DNA of 64,000 nt. It comes from Blastobasis lacticolella. Its lineage: Eukaryota; Arthropoda; Insecta; Lepidoptera; Blastobasidae. Position 1 is the first letter of the stretch, and each line of letters starts with the position of its first letter. Shown in pieces: positions 23,601-33,346 of this stretch. A model generated the notes under the pieces. It searched no databases. It was not told the DNA's origin and saw only the letters and a program-made list of their open reading frames with translations. The position numbers were made by a program, and so were the translations under genes. The DNA lies in contig LR990048.1 of NCBI GenBank assembly GCA_905147135.1, positions 9,780,563 through 9,844,562 of the forward strand. The letters run 5' to 3'.

Positions 23601-26600
23601 CAAAAACGGCACACAAATTGTAATGTCAATGTAGCATTGACAATAATATAAATTAAATAATCATCGTGGAGTCATTATGATGATGTTGACTTCAATATAA
23701 TGTTTTATGAGCTTGTTGAAAAACATCCTGCATCATACGATTATAATCGATCAGATTACTCTAAACGGAACGTGAGAGACAAGATGCGGATAATGATAGT
23801 AAGGAAATTAAACGGCAAATTTGCCGTGGGTACAAAAATGTCTGACCATGCCAGCGCGCTAGGCACGGGAAGGAGAGTTCAACCCACGAAGCGAAGGCTA
23901 GACGTCGATAAGAACGACATGCGTGCCAACAAACTCACCACCAAGGATACCGAAGGCCGAGCGAAGTGGACCAAGAGGATTAGGAAGGCGGACTCCTGGC
24001 AACCGAAATTTAACACCAAGACGATGATAATTATGATCTTGGAGTCAAATCCTGTTTGTGCTCTCGCACGCGAGGACCCGGGGTCCGCTTTGACTATGAT
24101 CCAAGATTTAGCAGATCAGGCAGTTACAGTGGAACGACTGCCAACTGACCTCCATACATAAGGTCGACATAAGGTCAATAATCATGCAAGTCGTTTAAAA
24201 TAACGCGCGTAAAAGCGTCGAAAAAGCTCTCGTGCAAACGTTGCCTAACTCAAAGTCATTCGTAAATCTCTCGTGCGAACGTTGCCTTACTTAAAAACCA
24301 GAATAACACCACCGTTTTCTTTGTTGTCACCGTGACGTGTCACTGCGTGGTGCGCCGCGCAGTGCACTGCACTGCATGAGCGTATATATTTTCAAAGAAA
24401 TTAGAGATCACTATATACATTGAAATACTAGATTTTAGCTTTAAGTCCGCCATCGATTTGTGAATTTTCAAGGTTTTTTAACAACATAATGTGTCTGGTA
24501 GAGACGGAGAAAGTTTAACACGTTATTATTTAAATTTTACAGTTAAAATATCAATTGCTGACGACACAGTGCAAGTATATACACTAGAGGAATTTAGAGA
24601 AAATGTACTGAAAAAATATATTAAAGCTCCAATTGTAATAAACGAAGCAACGAAAGCGATGGACAATGTTAGCCTATCTAAAGATGATTATACTGATATG
24701 TTGATTATTCTTGATAGACAGTACTTTATACAAATTGATTATTCTGGTAAGTACCTATAAGTATGGTAAGTAGTTGTGGATTTAGACAGACCCTGTTATA
24801 TAACAATAGTATAAATATTGTTAAATGTCAAGTTAAAATTCATAGGAGAATAATGTTCATTGCGATAAAACTTGTGAGTTGGTGTCACAATTTTAGTGAC
24901 TTGTAAAACTAATTCTATTCTTTAGATTTCCGACAAAAATCCAAAAGGCAATATACAACTCAAAGACCAACATCCAACAACAAATCGAGGTAATGTCAAG
25001 TGGCACATCAATGAAGTATATAGGTTTAAATTCGATTAGTATTAAGTTGGTATTTTTAAACATACGAAGACGAACCCGACGAAACGCGGCTGCATCACCT
25101 AGGGCCTTTAGGTTGACGTGGTCCCGTTGACTGTGTCAAAGTGTTCCTTGTATGGAAATGTCCACTGCATTAAATCGTTTTCATAAAAATGTCCACTCTA
25201 CAGAGCAGTCCTAAATGGCAACCGTGGCCTACGGTCGTGCGACGAGTGGTTTAGAGGTCTTTTGTTGATCGGGCGACGTGGTTGCACGACCGCTGCTAAT
25301 TAGAATCTCGCCTACCGATACGTACACTGTACAGAAATGCCCACTTTACAGAAGAATCCAGTCTGTCGTAATGTCCAATCTATGGAAATGACGACCCAAG
25401 TCCCTACCGCTTTATCCGCCCTGCCATATTGTTCACTGTACCGAGCTGTACGCCAAGGAAAATCTTTAGTCCATCGTGACGTCTACTTATAAAAGCCACG
25501 TAAGACCCTCAACAAGTTCTCAAATTAAAACATTTTTAGTATCTACTACAAGATTAATCAAACGAATTCAAACCCGATAAACTCAGAGTTTATCGAGCGT
25601 ATTTTAGGACTGCCTATGACCTCTTCCGGCTTCATCATCAGACCCTGGACACACTTACTGGACTTAAAACAATTTCAACACAATTTATACGAACCTAAGC
25701 ACGAGGTATTTATCATGTTTGTTTAGGAGTTCCTCTCCTTCCCTATTCATGGTATCATAACATTGCATTGTCATCGAACTTACATAAGAACGTAAAATTG
25801 CAGTTCAATAGGAAAACGGAAAGTGGTTAAAAATTTGCAAGATTTTATTATGCATTGTGGACAGTCCCCTGTGGACAAGTAAAGTAAGGTAAAATTAGAG
25901 TTTGTAAAAGACTTTAAGGGCTCGCGCTGGGGACCAGAGTTCGCCGGACCAGCAGTACCAGGGTCGGGGGCTTGAGGATAAGCTGGGGGTAGAAGACAGT
26001 ATAGTATGGATCAGCGCCAAAGCCGCTAGGCCAATTTAGTAACTTTTAACCGACTTCCAGAACAAAGAAGGAGGAAGTTATCAACCGTCCCCGATTACTC
26101 AAAGACGGCTGGACCGATTTAGAAAATCCTTTTTTTGTTTAATAGGGTATACTGTTGGAAAAATGGTCCCGTGGTCGTCACATCAGGGTCTGAGGATGGG
26201 ATCCTGGAGAAATCGAGGTCAAGCCTCGAAAATTATAAGCTTACATATATCGATTTCAGTGTTTTCATTGACAAGCATTTGCATTTAAAAAATCATTTGG
26301 TGAAGTGGAGCTCATGGTGATGATCACAGGCCACCGTAACTCCTCAATACTGTTACCTCAGAACTCCGTCAGGTATAGACCGATTTGAAAATTCCTTTTT
26401 TTAAAGGGTAATCTTGAGGTAATCCCATTTTGAATAGGTCAGGATCTGATTATGGAGACCCTTTTAAATCGAGGGAAGCCCTTGAAAATTTTAGGCACGT
26501 ATGGGGTTTTTGTTATCATATCTTACTCACGTGTTTGCTTCCGTGTGTCACCATTTGATGCTGCTGTGCTGATGATGAAGCCACATAACTTCTTAAAGAT

Positions 26601-29600
26601 TGGGTGTAAGAGGATAGTACAGCAATTTGTCAACAGGATCTAGGTACCCAGTAGTATCTAATGATGCTTAAGGGTATCATAGCCACTAAAAACAGTGAAA
26701 CAAAAAAATAAAACCGTTATCAAAACACAAAAAAGTAAATATTAAGCTTTTTATCATACAAAATGAGTTAGTTAGATATCGTTATTTATGCAGTCGGTGC
26801 TACGCACCAACCCTCCCCTTCCCCAAAAGGTCTTACCCCCTCGCCTCAACGAACATGATTGTGCTGGCACCAATCCTAAAAATAATGATATCCAACTTAC
26901 TCGTCTTGTATGATGAAAAGTGTATGACTAACTTATTGTGATTTTTTTAACATAAGTCGTGCGTTATAAAATATAATAGAGAAATGAAAATGGTATCAAA
27001 AAACGACAAAACTCCATCTTTCGTAGTTTACTAGAGTACTTGACCAGTACTCTACTCACAGTACTGGTCAAGACAAATTAAAGGAGCCTAAACTCGATGG
27101 TTTCATCATTCTTTGAGTTCCTATGACTACCTTGAAAACCACTGTCAAACTTAAAACCGAAAGAATTTTCGAAAAAATTTTAGTTTGGTAGATTAAACCC
27201 AAGAACATACAAATTTGCGTGATATCGCTTAGGTTACCTTCTTCTTCTCTACATTATAGTATTTCAATTTAATAAACTCAATCCCTACTCCACCTTTTAC
27301 TATAGTATAGGGTATACCTTGCCCCGACTTTCTGCTAAAATGGACATTCTGGTACAGTGGACGTTCTGATAAATGAATCAGATCCGAAAGGCTTCCAAGG
27401 GTTAAAAATACTCAAAAATTATGCTGCCCATTTTCCGGCTTACGGAGGCAATGATGGTCTGAACGGTCTGTAACTAGATCCCATCAAAATATGAATGTGA
27501 ATAGCGGTACCATGTTCGGTACAAACGAGACGCTGTAGGCTTCGCTGGTACAAAAATTATACAGCCCCAAGATTATTGTCCAGTGTCATTTTGTTTTTGT
27601 TCTTTTAATGTCAAGTTATTTACTTTTGATTAAGTAAATAGGTTAATTTATAAAATGTATTTACACTTTTTATTTACTAGTTTATTTGTTCTATCGAGTC
27701 AAGTTATAAATTATATTTAAGAGTATTCCCAACTCGGCATCATCCAATTGACTATCCGATGTTAGGTACAGATGTAGAGAAAATTAACTTTAGTTGCTAC
27801 TAAATTTAGTTGATACGTTGGATGAAGTGGATGCCCACCTAATTTTAAGATGCTGTCCTAATTTGAACATGGTAATGCAATGGACTTTTTAATCTCCTAT
27901 TGGTCGGGCGACGTCCGACGTACCGCATACGACCATGGTCGCAAGACCGTTGCCAACAAAGACAGCGCCTTATGCCTCTAAATTCGAACCCTAGTGCCAC
28001 CACATGTTAATGAATTATTTGGTTGATCACATGATCACTAACCGATGTTCTTCATCATCACAGCCCGTAACAGTCCACTGCAGGACTTAGGGCCTCTCCC
28101 ACGAAAGGGGAGGTGATTGCCATAATCTGCACGCTTGGCAGGCGGGTTGGAGATCACAGTGTTTAAACATAACAATGGAAAATGCTGCTGCCCATTTTCC
28201 AGACTACAGAGACTCTTGATCTTTTGCCGCGAGAGCATTAGTCGCCTTGTACGACACCCATGAGTGTTTGGCGGTGCAGTATAAGATAGCCGCTAATGTT
28301 GGCAAGCGAAGATGGTGAGAAGGTAGAAAAGGGTAATTACCCACCTGGCCGGGTGTTGTGACCAGGGGACCGAGGGTCCCGATGTTCTTAGGGTGAGGAA
28401 AAACATCGTGTTGAATCGTGCACATTTAGGCGTATGAATGTGTACGTATGGTTCAATCTGGTACATGGTTCCCCTGTTAACAGGGTCACGGAGGTCAGAT
28501 GGCAGTCCCTGGACTGTAATAACCTGATAGCCAAATTCTGGATCGTGGTAAGGCTCCTCCGGACCCTCGCGTGCAAGAGCACAACCGGGACGTAAGTCCC
28601 GTATGTGTATTAACTAGATATAAACGATGCAAATAGGATAACTAACATGGGGGTAGCTACTTACAAATAATGTAATCTGTTTCTAGATATTTGCCTTGCG
28701 GACGTGACTTTAAATCCAATACCCATAAAATTGGAAAAATTACATCGTTGCATTCGAAATGCATGCAAAGATGTAATATCGGCATCGCCATCGGTGGCGT
28801 ATACTCTAAGCCACAGGTAGGCATATAATCATTATTAGTACGAACTTACTTTTATAGTTGTATAACTAGAGCTTAATTAAAATTATCGTGTCCATTAATA
28901 ACTAGTCTTCAATCCATTTTTTAATCATCATCCAATTTAATTCTAGCCGCGCGAAATTTGGTATTACTCTAGTTTGAATGTCAATGCCAACCAAAGTTGA
29001 GTTGAAACTGCACCGATATATTGTTCTAAATTTTTAGGTCTAAACTTTTATATGAAATAAACACTAAAACAGTTCTACAGGATAACAAAGGAACTAAATT
29101 TGACAGACAGCCAACAAGAACAAGTCACAATATGAACAATGGCAGGGACGCCAACCTCAAAAAAAACTTAGGTTACGTTAGATTAGCATCTTTTTTTTTA
29201 TTTCCACGTCGGCTACGTTCAAATTACTATCTGTCAAATCGTTAGCGTGATACGGATGTCGTTCTGCGATTTCTTGCACTTGACTACGGCCACAGTTTGG
29301 TTTTCTTGCATCCGACATTATTTTTTATCGTAATCGTGCTGCTTTACATATTATATTATGTTATTGTGCTGTTATATTATATTATTACTAGCGGACCCGA
29401 CAGACGTTGTCCTGTCTACACGTCTTTAATTTGAAAATTTCAAACTTTTTTTAATAAGCTAAAACATTCTGGACCATTTTGAATCTAATTGAATCTAATC
29501 AAAATTGTGAATCTAAACCATTCCCAGATCCCCTTGAACACACACAAAAAATTTCATCAAAATCGGTCCAGTCGTTTGAGAGAAGTTCAGTGACATACAC

Positions 29601-32301
29601 ACTCACAGAAGAATTATATATATAAAGATTTCTATTGTTTTCGTAAGCGTTCGCTGTTAACCGTACTAATTTTTGCAGCTCCTGTCCCAGCCATTTACCG
29701 CACCCCCGTGATCTTACCGTTAAAAACAATGAATTCCTAAATGGTCACTAACTGTCCAAACGATAGATCTTGTAACCATAAAAAATTACGTCACAAATCT
29801 TATAACTTTCTTCGAGTATCTAAAATGCTAAGGTTCAGTGGTCGCAATCGAAGTACTTACGCATAATTACCTACTTTCAAATGACATATATATTCTTTTT
29901 ACTCGACTGTATGTTGGCTATTTTGATAATCTGATAATATTATCTCAATTTTTTTGCTGATGATGTTAAAAGGTTAATTGCAAGTTGCTGCTGAGCTTAT
30001 TTTGTTTCCAAAGGTACGCAAATTTCGGTACTGTGGGGCGTCGATGGCCTAATAATTAACGAGTCCTACTCATAAGCGAGAGATACTGAGTTCAATCTCC
30101 ATGGTACCGATGACTTTTTCGGAGTTTTGTATGTACATTAGTTCAACACTAACAACTGTTCTTCCAGCGAACTAATCTGGTCAAGTTTCCCTGATAAAAG
30201 CTTAAAAAAAAATTGTTTTCGCAGGCGAAATAAAATAAAAATATTCAGCTGTTAGGTATTATATATGTATTGAAGCTGAACTTCCAAGATCTCCGATCCT
30301 CCTATACTCTACACTTGAGGCAATAGGCACAGTATTTATTATTTATGTTTAGGAGCTTGGAACAAGCTATCTGGTAACGGTAGCTTTGTTCCTATAGATC
30401 GATGCCATTGCTCGGAAGATTTTTATTGCTGATTATACTGACGTTAATCATCCAAAATGCTGTCCACTATTTTCTGGTCCTAGACAGTCTACCTAGGACG
30501 GCCGTGATCAGCATCACATTCTGTCGTATTTTCATTGCAGGTTGATGAACCTGCAATGGCTGCGGCACATGCGCCGCTGCTACATCGAGTCGCCGGAGGC
30601 AGACGCGCTGCAGATGGAGGTGCTGTGCTCGTTCATGTACCGGGAGTCGGTGTACCTGGCGCGCCGCGGCTTCTTTGCAAGGGACATGTTCATCGAACAC
30701 GGTGCGTAATCCTTCACTCAACTTTCTAATCATAATAATAATAGGTTTAGGTTTTAGGTTTAGGTTTTTTATAATATTTATTTTTCATATACATATATTG
30801 TAAAAAATTTAGACTTAAGAATGTAAATAAATAAGGAGAATAATAATAATAACTCATTTATTATAACTAGAAACGTCACAACACAACATAAACAAAAAAG
30901 AAAAAGACATATACATCAACACATAAAATTACAAACAAATTGTTGCCATTATAAAAATGTCGAGTTGGCATTGCCGTGCTGTATCCCTCCCAGTTGATAA
31001 AGGGACCTCGCTCAGCATGAGCCGCGGCCTCAGCCGCGGCGCTGGTCTTCCGCGGGTCCCGCGGGGTGAGGTCCGGACTGCTACCCCCTAGTACGTGCGT
31101 CTATCATTGCCTACAGTCAATAGATAAAATGTGAATAAACTAATATGATAAGAATAATAATGTATTAATAAATTATAATATATACTTAAATAAATGTATA
31201 TAATGTGTACGTGTCAGGTGAAATGCCTCCGCTAAGAGACACAAACAAAGCTGGATATACTCCAACGTGTCGTTTGCCCGTCATTTAATGTTCATCCACC
31301 GCGTTATTCACCCGTTATTGTGAACCACCGAGAGTTACAGAATCGCACCACGAAGGTATGTCAAAACTACATAAATAATCATAACTAATTGAATTATAGG
31401 TCTGATGGTAATAAATTATACGGGAATGTCATAATTTCAATAATTAAATTATTGATAAATATTACAAATTAAGAAAAAATAAAATATACTTAAGATAATA
31501 TATTTGTGGGTATGTCAAAATATTTAAAAATAATGCAATGTGATGTCCAACCTAGTTATGTACATATTTAATTCTACCTGTGGGTACCACATTGAGCAAA
31601 GTTTTATTTATAAGGATATTAGTGTAACACCCTTCCGTAGTTAAGTAGTAGGTAAATGTTTAGTGTAATTTCTCTAGGCACCTAATTGGAGGTGGAAGAT
31701 CATCGTCCTAGCGCTTATCCCCGCCAGGGTTCGCTTTCCTACTCATTCTTCTCCACTTCGCCCGGTCTTCCTCGCGGCTCAACTTTCTGATATAAACCTT
31801 AATATAGGATTATTACAGGCAGCGAATGGTTAAATGATACACATACAATCATCTACTGAGTTTCCAATGAATAACGCAAGATTCACAATTTCGAGATCGC
31901 AGCGCTCGCTCAATACGTAGGCGACTGATTGCAATTGATTTCATAGATCATACAAGTATACTTAGGTCAATAATGCCGAAAGCGGGCTCGTTCCGCCTAG
32001 TCGATTCTAAACATAAAATTCTCTTACAGTCGCTCTCTGCGGGATGTTGGGGTTTGAGGAATTCTTTTGGCGGCATTGGTTTTACAAAGTGATCAGTTGG
32101 ATTGACGCTCAAGGTTGTCTGAAGGAAGATGACAATTTTACTATAAGAACGGAAAAAATGAAAAAAGATCCCGAAGCTAACTCCAAAAAATTGAAGGACA
32201 TTTTCGCGAATAAATGTCATAACCATCCCATGGCTGTTTTGGTGTTCATGCTTGCAGCTGGGATCCGACATGCAGCCCATTATGCCACTGCTTCACTGTA
32301 G
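8639..32301 (+). CDS. C16orf89/UPF0764-like secreted protein, gene 1
   Basis: Six exons: 8639-8915, 11901-12056, 24543-24746, 28687-28816, 30541-30701 and 32030-32301, totalling 1200 nt and 399 aa. The start ATG precedes a hydrophobic signal peptide (residues about 5-22, ending near SGWC). Sequons NKT and NRT lie in exon 1 and NFT in exon 6, consistent with a secreted glycoprotein. The N-terminal part (ALNKTVSYY...ALGCFYAKG) fits the family's start. Exons 4-6 carry YTLSHR, RDMFIEH, ALCGMLGFEEF, SWIDAQGCL and CHNHPM. The family is related to human C16orf89, a secreted protein of unknown biochemical activity. Introns have phases 1,1,1,2,1, the same as in genes 2 and 3. Intron 2 is 12.5 kb of transposons. 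The exon 1 donor is GTCCGT, overlapping a better GTAAGT 4 nt downstream. A polyadenylation signal AATAAA lies at 32337. Exon boundaries are inferred by homology and splice consensus. Confidence 0.85.
9515..9780 (-). mobile_element. RTE-type retrotransposon 3' fragment
   Basis: Same 3' end as 3155-3732 (GAAGACGCCCATTGCTGGGC...), in gene 1 intron 1. It is truncated, diverged, and has no intact frame. Confidence 0.75.
10195..11380 (-). repeat. short interspersed repeat split by a TRIM
   Basis: The outer parts (about 10195-10300 and 11152-11380) are the two halves of a repeat of the GGACCCGGCG family in minus orientation. They match 50890-51070, which reads uninterrupted across the insertion point ('aacaatggatagagtgattc'). 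The insert is TRIM copy 2. Confidence 0.7.
10301..11146 (+). mobile_element. TRIM-type LTR retroelement, copy 2
   Basis: LTRs at 10301-10584 and 10864-11146 with a shortened internal region and the same primer-binding site form (TGGTGACCCCGACATGA) as copy 1. The target site ATAGT on the left corresponds to AAAGT at 11147-11151 on the right, with one mismatch. It is non-coding and lies in intron 1 of gene 1. Confidence 0.88.
12070..12610 (+). mobile_element. tRNA-derived SINE interrupted by a MITE
   Basis: Begins just after the exon 2 donor of gene 1 with the tail of a tRNA-like head (box B type GAGTTCGAATCCTACTG). It continues through the family body (CTCTTACGGTGAGGGAAAACATC is shared with 13649-13953) and ends with ...AGCACAACCGGGACATTAA. 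The body is split by the 228-bp MITE at 12267-12494. Confidence 0.8.
12267..12494. mobile_element. 228-bp MITE with TA target duplication
   Basis: Long terminal inverted repeats: GAGCTTGTCTAAGCTGAAAT at the left, and at the right its complement with GAGCTC, extending about 34 bp through GCGCCCCACTA. Flanking TA at 12265-12266 and 12495-12496. The SINE sequence rejoins if the insert and one TA are removed. The TA duplication suggests the Tc1/mariner superfamily. Confidence 0.85.
12672..12830. mobile_element. GC-rich palindromic MITE, diverged copy
   Basis: Shares the terminus AAGGCCTTGCCACA-ACAAAGCTCGGCGCGAG with the complete element at 14100-14299. The right terminus is missing or rearranged. 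CpG content is high because of the palindromes, not because of a promoter island. Confidence 0.65.
13649..13953 (+). mobile_element. full-length tRNA-derived SINE
   Basis: A tRNA-like head with box A (GGTGGCCGAGCGGTTAGGG) and box B (GGGTTTGAATCCCGTTG) is followed by an unrelated body and a short AT-rich tail. A 12-bp target duplication ATTTCAATTTCT lies at 13637-13648 and 13954-13965, proving retroposition. It is in gene 1 intron 2 and is the best reference copy of this family in the window. Confidence 0.9.
14100..14299. mobile_element. 200-bp GC-rich palindromic MITE, TAA target duplication
   Basis: Almost entirely palindromic. The ends AGGCCTTGCCACATACAAAG are inverted repeats and the centre repeats blocks of GGTTGCCTAGCAAATA. 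TAA flanks both sides (14097-14099 and 14300-14302), as is usual for the PIF/Harbinger superfamily. It could fold into a long hairpin. Confidence 0.88.
14922..15341 (+). mobile_element. 420-bp MITE, intact
   Basis: Inverted termini CAATGAGGAGTTTTCCA and its complement. This is the uninterrupted twin of the MITE at 6563-7855. Subterminal parts contain 'atggcgccccgacaattttgg' and a related inverted motif. Non-coding. Confidence 0.85.
15342..16556. other. intronic spacer, no exon seen
   Basis: Part of gene 1 intron 2. It contains a palindromic stretch around 15600-15630 (ACGACGTCGTCC) that resembles unclassified repeats. Nothing coding could be supported. Confidence 0.4.
16708..18186 (+). pseudogene. 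DDE transposase of the DD82E element (broken)
   Basis: A possible first exon 16708-16746 (MFSSSRRKCLRSQ) joins at a GT-AG intron to 16849 onward. One frame then runs to 18186 with three premature stops: TAG 17104-17106, TAG 17935-17937 and TAA 17944-17946. The N-terminal part has a helix-turn-helix-like stretch (MAVGVSERTITNIL). Catalytic residues are visible as VYTDESYI, VVVLDNASYHN and PYHPELNPIENV. Exactly 82 residues separate the second Asp from the Glu, the spacing I recall for the Sailor group. The stop at 17935 replaces the Trp expected after the catalytic Glu. The C-terminus is acidic and Ser-rich. The enzyme would have cut and pasted the element, but this copy is dead. Confidence 0.88.
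18210..18469 (+). mobile_element. CAT/GAT-tailed retroposon nested in the DD82E element
   Basis: Starts TTGGCCGTGTGGTGTCCGG and ends GGGCTGTGATGATG, with a GAT microsatellite tail. An 11-bp target duplication ATAAACATTAA lies at 18199-18209 and 18470-18480. Copies of the same family, in minus orientation, lie at 28035-28266, 50111-50369 and (diverged) 43085-43235 and 55005-55150. No long ORF; a short non-autonomous retroposon. Confidence 0.85.
18682..19905. other. intronic spacer, no exon seen
   Basis: AT-rich part of gene 1 intron 2. No motif-bearing reading frame or complete repeat was recognised. Confidence 0.4.
19910..20150 (-). repeat. short interspersed repeat
   Basis: Contains 'gttccggacccgttcccgcgg' and the phrase 'atttcattaaaatccgtttattag', shared in type with the family at 2574-2785. 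Diverged. Confidence 0.45.
20381..21146 (+). pseudogene. BEL/Pao retrotransposon relic with large internal deletion
   Basis: The upstream part reads QVLLATAVVKVRDIYNKWH followed by RAVLDSGSQASFM, the aspartic protease active-site region of BEL/Pao polyproteins, then a stop. After about 20610 the sequence jumps to the integrase C-terminal end at 20625-20999 (EAILNSRPLTPLS, DLTPLTPRHFLVG, RFERLEQMRQQFW, LVLIKEDA). It continues after a frameshift near 20990 with YPGGDGINRVADVRTTKGVIRRAFN, to about 21146. Reverse transcriptase, RNase H and the integrase core are missing. The G+C-rich block after 21147 may belong to the element's 3' end. It lies in gene 1 intron 2. Confidence 0.85.
22160..22475 (+). 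repeat. tandem repeat, period about 108 bp
   Basis: About three units, each with 'ctagttcctaaa-agaaatgatagt', then 'gagatctacattccggatgacagct', then 'gtaataactctgaaactatt'. Copy B has 2-3 units (4886-5096), and copy A breaks off inside this zone. The number of units therefore varies between element copies. Confidence 0.75.
23368..23490 (+). pseudogene. N-terminal remnant of a PIF/Harbinger-like transposase
   Basis: Forty residues starting MSSSEDEDMLAVLQMV and containing RRPRRKYWVYPIWNTGE, followed by a stop. An acidic start and an 'RKYWVHPI...GE' motif are typical of PIF/Harbinger nuclease proteins. Copy B keeps the form RKYWVHSIW. Nothing of the catalytic domain remains here. Confidence 0.6.
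23680..24160 (+). pseudogene. composite cargo: MADF-like stretch, retrotransposon tail, SINE remnant
   Basis: One frame (23700-24161) strings together unrelated pieces. FYELVEKHPASYDYNRSDYS looks like the start of a MADF DNA-binding domain. TKDTEGRAKWTKRIRKAD matches the C-terminal tail of non-LTR elements also seen at 31695 and 51394. About 24040-24155 is antisense SINE sequence. It is a transposon mosaic, not a host gene; copy A carries the same junctions. Confidence 0.6.
24770..26040. other. gene 1 intron 3, left part
   Basis: Contains an unclassified repeat at about 25060-25470 with recurrent 'aatgtccactgta/tacagaaatgcc' phrases. It resembles sequence near 27330-27370, 27840-27990 and 43500-43590. 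No exon. Confidence 0.45.
26045..26530 (+). repeat. interspersed repeat (AACCGACTTCC type)
   Basis: Starts with 'ttaaccgacttccagaacaaag' and contains 'gttacctcagaactccgtcagg-tagaccgatttgaaaattc', a repeat widespread in Lepidoptera. Two similar sub-blocks are present. Non-coding. Confidence 0.6.
26531..28034. other. gene 1 intron 3, right part
   Basis: Repeat debris, including the 'tggacattctggtacagtgga' phrase near 27340. No exon supported. Confidence 0.4.
28035..28610. repeat. three-part repeat mosaic
   Basis: 28035-28266 is a minus-strand CAT-tailed retroposon lacking its 5' end. 28267-28382 is the 3' part of a TRIM LTR on the minus strand (TTGGCGGTGCAG is the inverse of the LTR end). 28383-28610 is the plus-strand 3' part of the tRNA SINE, ending ...GCACAACCGGGAC. 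The pieces abut without spacers, which points to rearrangement rather than simple nesting. Confidence 0.7.
29388..29629 (+). repeat. short interspersed repeat (CTAGCGGACCCGACAG type)
   Basis: Starts ACTAGCGGACCCGACAGACG and ends with 'gaattatatatataaagat'. It is nearly identical to 37378-37574 apart from a short internal insertion. Contains 'atcaaaatcggtccagtcg'. In gene 1 intron 4. Confidence 0.7.
30037..30205 (+). mobile_element. tRNA-derived SINE, 5' fragment
   Basis: Diverged tRNA-like head (GGCGTCGATGGCCTAATAATTAACG ... CTGAGTTCAATCTCC) and the first part of the SINE body. In gene 1 intron 4. Not a functional tRNA gene. Confidence 0.6.
30735..31694. other. gene 1 intron 5, left part
   Basis: AT-rich, with a G+C-rich island at about 31010-31090 (GCCGCGGC repeated, inverted). 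Unclassified; no exon. It starts with a few TTTAGG-like units (30745-30770), too few and irregular to be telomeric. Confidence 0.4.
31695..31785 (-). mobile_element. retrotransposon tail fragment
   Basis: The inverse reads as a tail of the type EDRAKWRR...RKAD, followed by a GAT-rich end ('atcatcgtcctagcgcttatcc' on the plus strand). Same family as 51394-51571 and the cargo in the Harbinger-like element. Confidence 0.55.
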
Positions 32302-32336
32302 CTATTTGTTGTGTTCGTTTGATAGGTATAATAGGT

Positions 32337-32342
32337 AATAAA
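32337..32342 (+). terminator. polyadenylation signal AATAAA of gene 1
   Basis: Canonical hexamer 36 bp after the gene 1 stop codon; a second one (AATAAA) follows at about 32350. An A-rich run comes next. Confidence 0.55.
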
Positions 32343-32504
32343 TTAATTAAATAAAATTAAAAAAAAAAAACTTAACAATCGATTGCCTTTGTTTTCTAAA
32401 TTTAAAGCTGGTTGTGTGACCGCATAACAATCATATTTAACGCTATAGTTTCGCCATGTCCGTTCGTCTGTCTGCGGTTTAACTGTAAAACTATTGGTAC
32501 TTGA

Positions 32505-32830
32505 GAGGTTCTATTGGTATGGTAATAAAGTTTATTCGACACCTTCATTAGTTCATTCTCACACCTTGGAGCCAAATTGGTCGCGAACTGTGCGGTTCCA
32601 AAGGAACTTTCTCCCACGCACACTAAGGTTGTGGAATGAACTACCTGGAGAGATTTTCCCTGGAGAGTACAACATGGAGTTATTCAAGAAAGGGGTTAAA
32701 AGGTTTATACGGGGTCGGCATTGCGTGGGTGATGCTCATGGTATTGCAAACGTCCATAGGCTGCGGTGACTGCTTACCATCAGGCAGGCCGCAAGCTTGT
32801 TTGCCACCTTAGTGGTATAAAAAATATATA
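32505..32830 (+). mobile_element. CR1/Jockey-type retrotransposon, 3'-end fragment
   Basis: Encodes the C-terminal tail LPRTLRLWNELPGEIFPGEY ... RFIRG ... GIANVHRLR and a stop at 32767. The non-coding end 'cttaccatcaggcaggccgc' follows. It is homologous to the tail of the large element at 44916-47772. It sits between genes 1 and 2, in the short intergenic spacer. Confidence 0.85.
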
Positions 32831-33104
32831 TTCACCAATCTTGTCAGGAGGTCAGATGGCAGTCGATAACTGTGGGCCTTTTTAGAATTGCTCAATTTCA
32901 CCTAAAATTTTCTTTATTTACACAATATCTGGGCTGCGTTTATCTGCAGTGGATACTAGCGGCGAGAAGAGGAGCTGTGCCTTGCTATCGCTCTATGGGC
33001 AGGCTATACGGAACTAATTCAAAAACTCCGTTGAAGAAATGTTATGTCATTTTTGTTAACCAGGTCGCGTTGATTTTTACTTAACACAACACAATTGATG
33101 TGTA

Positions 33105-33346
33105 CGGATACGGATAGACTTTAAACTGTCGATAGATGGTAGATACGTATGCAGTACATAAAGCCAACAATGAAGACAATTGAAAATATTCATTAAGACT
33201 CGGCTAGTTGGAACGACATTACTACGCTAATCGATTTGTTGTACTGAATAAACAGATAAGCGCATAAGGATACGCAGAAGTCATCACAATAAAGCAGAGA
33301 CTAGGTGTACAAAGTCGAAATGTAAATGTGTTTTAAAATACCAGAA
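33105..33346 (+). promoter_or_regulatory. upstream block of gene 2, conserved with gene 3
   Basis: Shares blocks with 41297-41517: TATCGATAGATGG-type motif, CTAATCGATTT-TTGTACT, AAACAGATA, and CA(A/T)CACAA(C/T)AAAG(C/T)AGAG before the start. The GATA-containing AAACAGATA and the two ATCGAT palindromes are candidate factor sites. Exact transcription start is unknown. Confidence 0.55.

Larger units (their letters stand above)
21632..24382 (+). mobile_element. Harbinger-like composite element, copy C (both ends present)
   Basis: The left end begins CACTCATGCAGTGCGCTGCG and the inverse of the right end reads CGCTCATGCAGTGCAGTGCA, giving imperfect, GCAGTGC-rich inverted termini. Inside are a tandem 108-bp repeat zone (22160-22475), a 41-codon remnant starting like a PIF/Harbinger protein (23368-23490), a MADF-like stretch, a retrotransposon tail and a SINE remnant. 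No clean TAA/TTA duplication was found, so superfamily assignment rests on the protein remnant. It sits in gene 1 intron 2, about 160 bp before exon 3. Confidence 0.7.

Noticed and set aside
24491..24542. ATG at 24491 as the start of a separate gene over exon 3
   Set aside because: The paralogues show a splice acceptor (TTTTACAG) at 24542; the upstream codons are intron.
30745..30770. Telomere-like TTTAGG units
   Set aside because: Only three irregular units; the insect telomere repeat is TTAGG in long arrays.
33326..33346. Upstream in-frame ATG as the start of gene 2
   Set aside because: Gene 3 has no equivalent, and the downstream ATG is aligned between the copies; kept as an alternative only.
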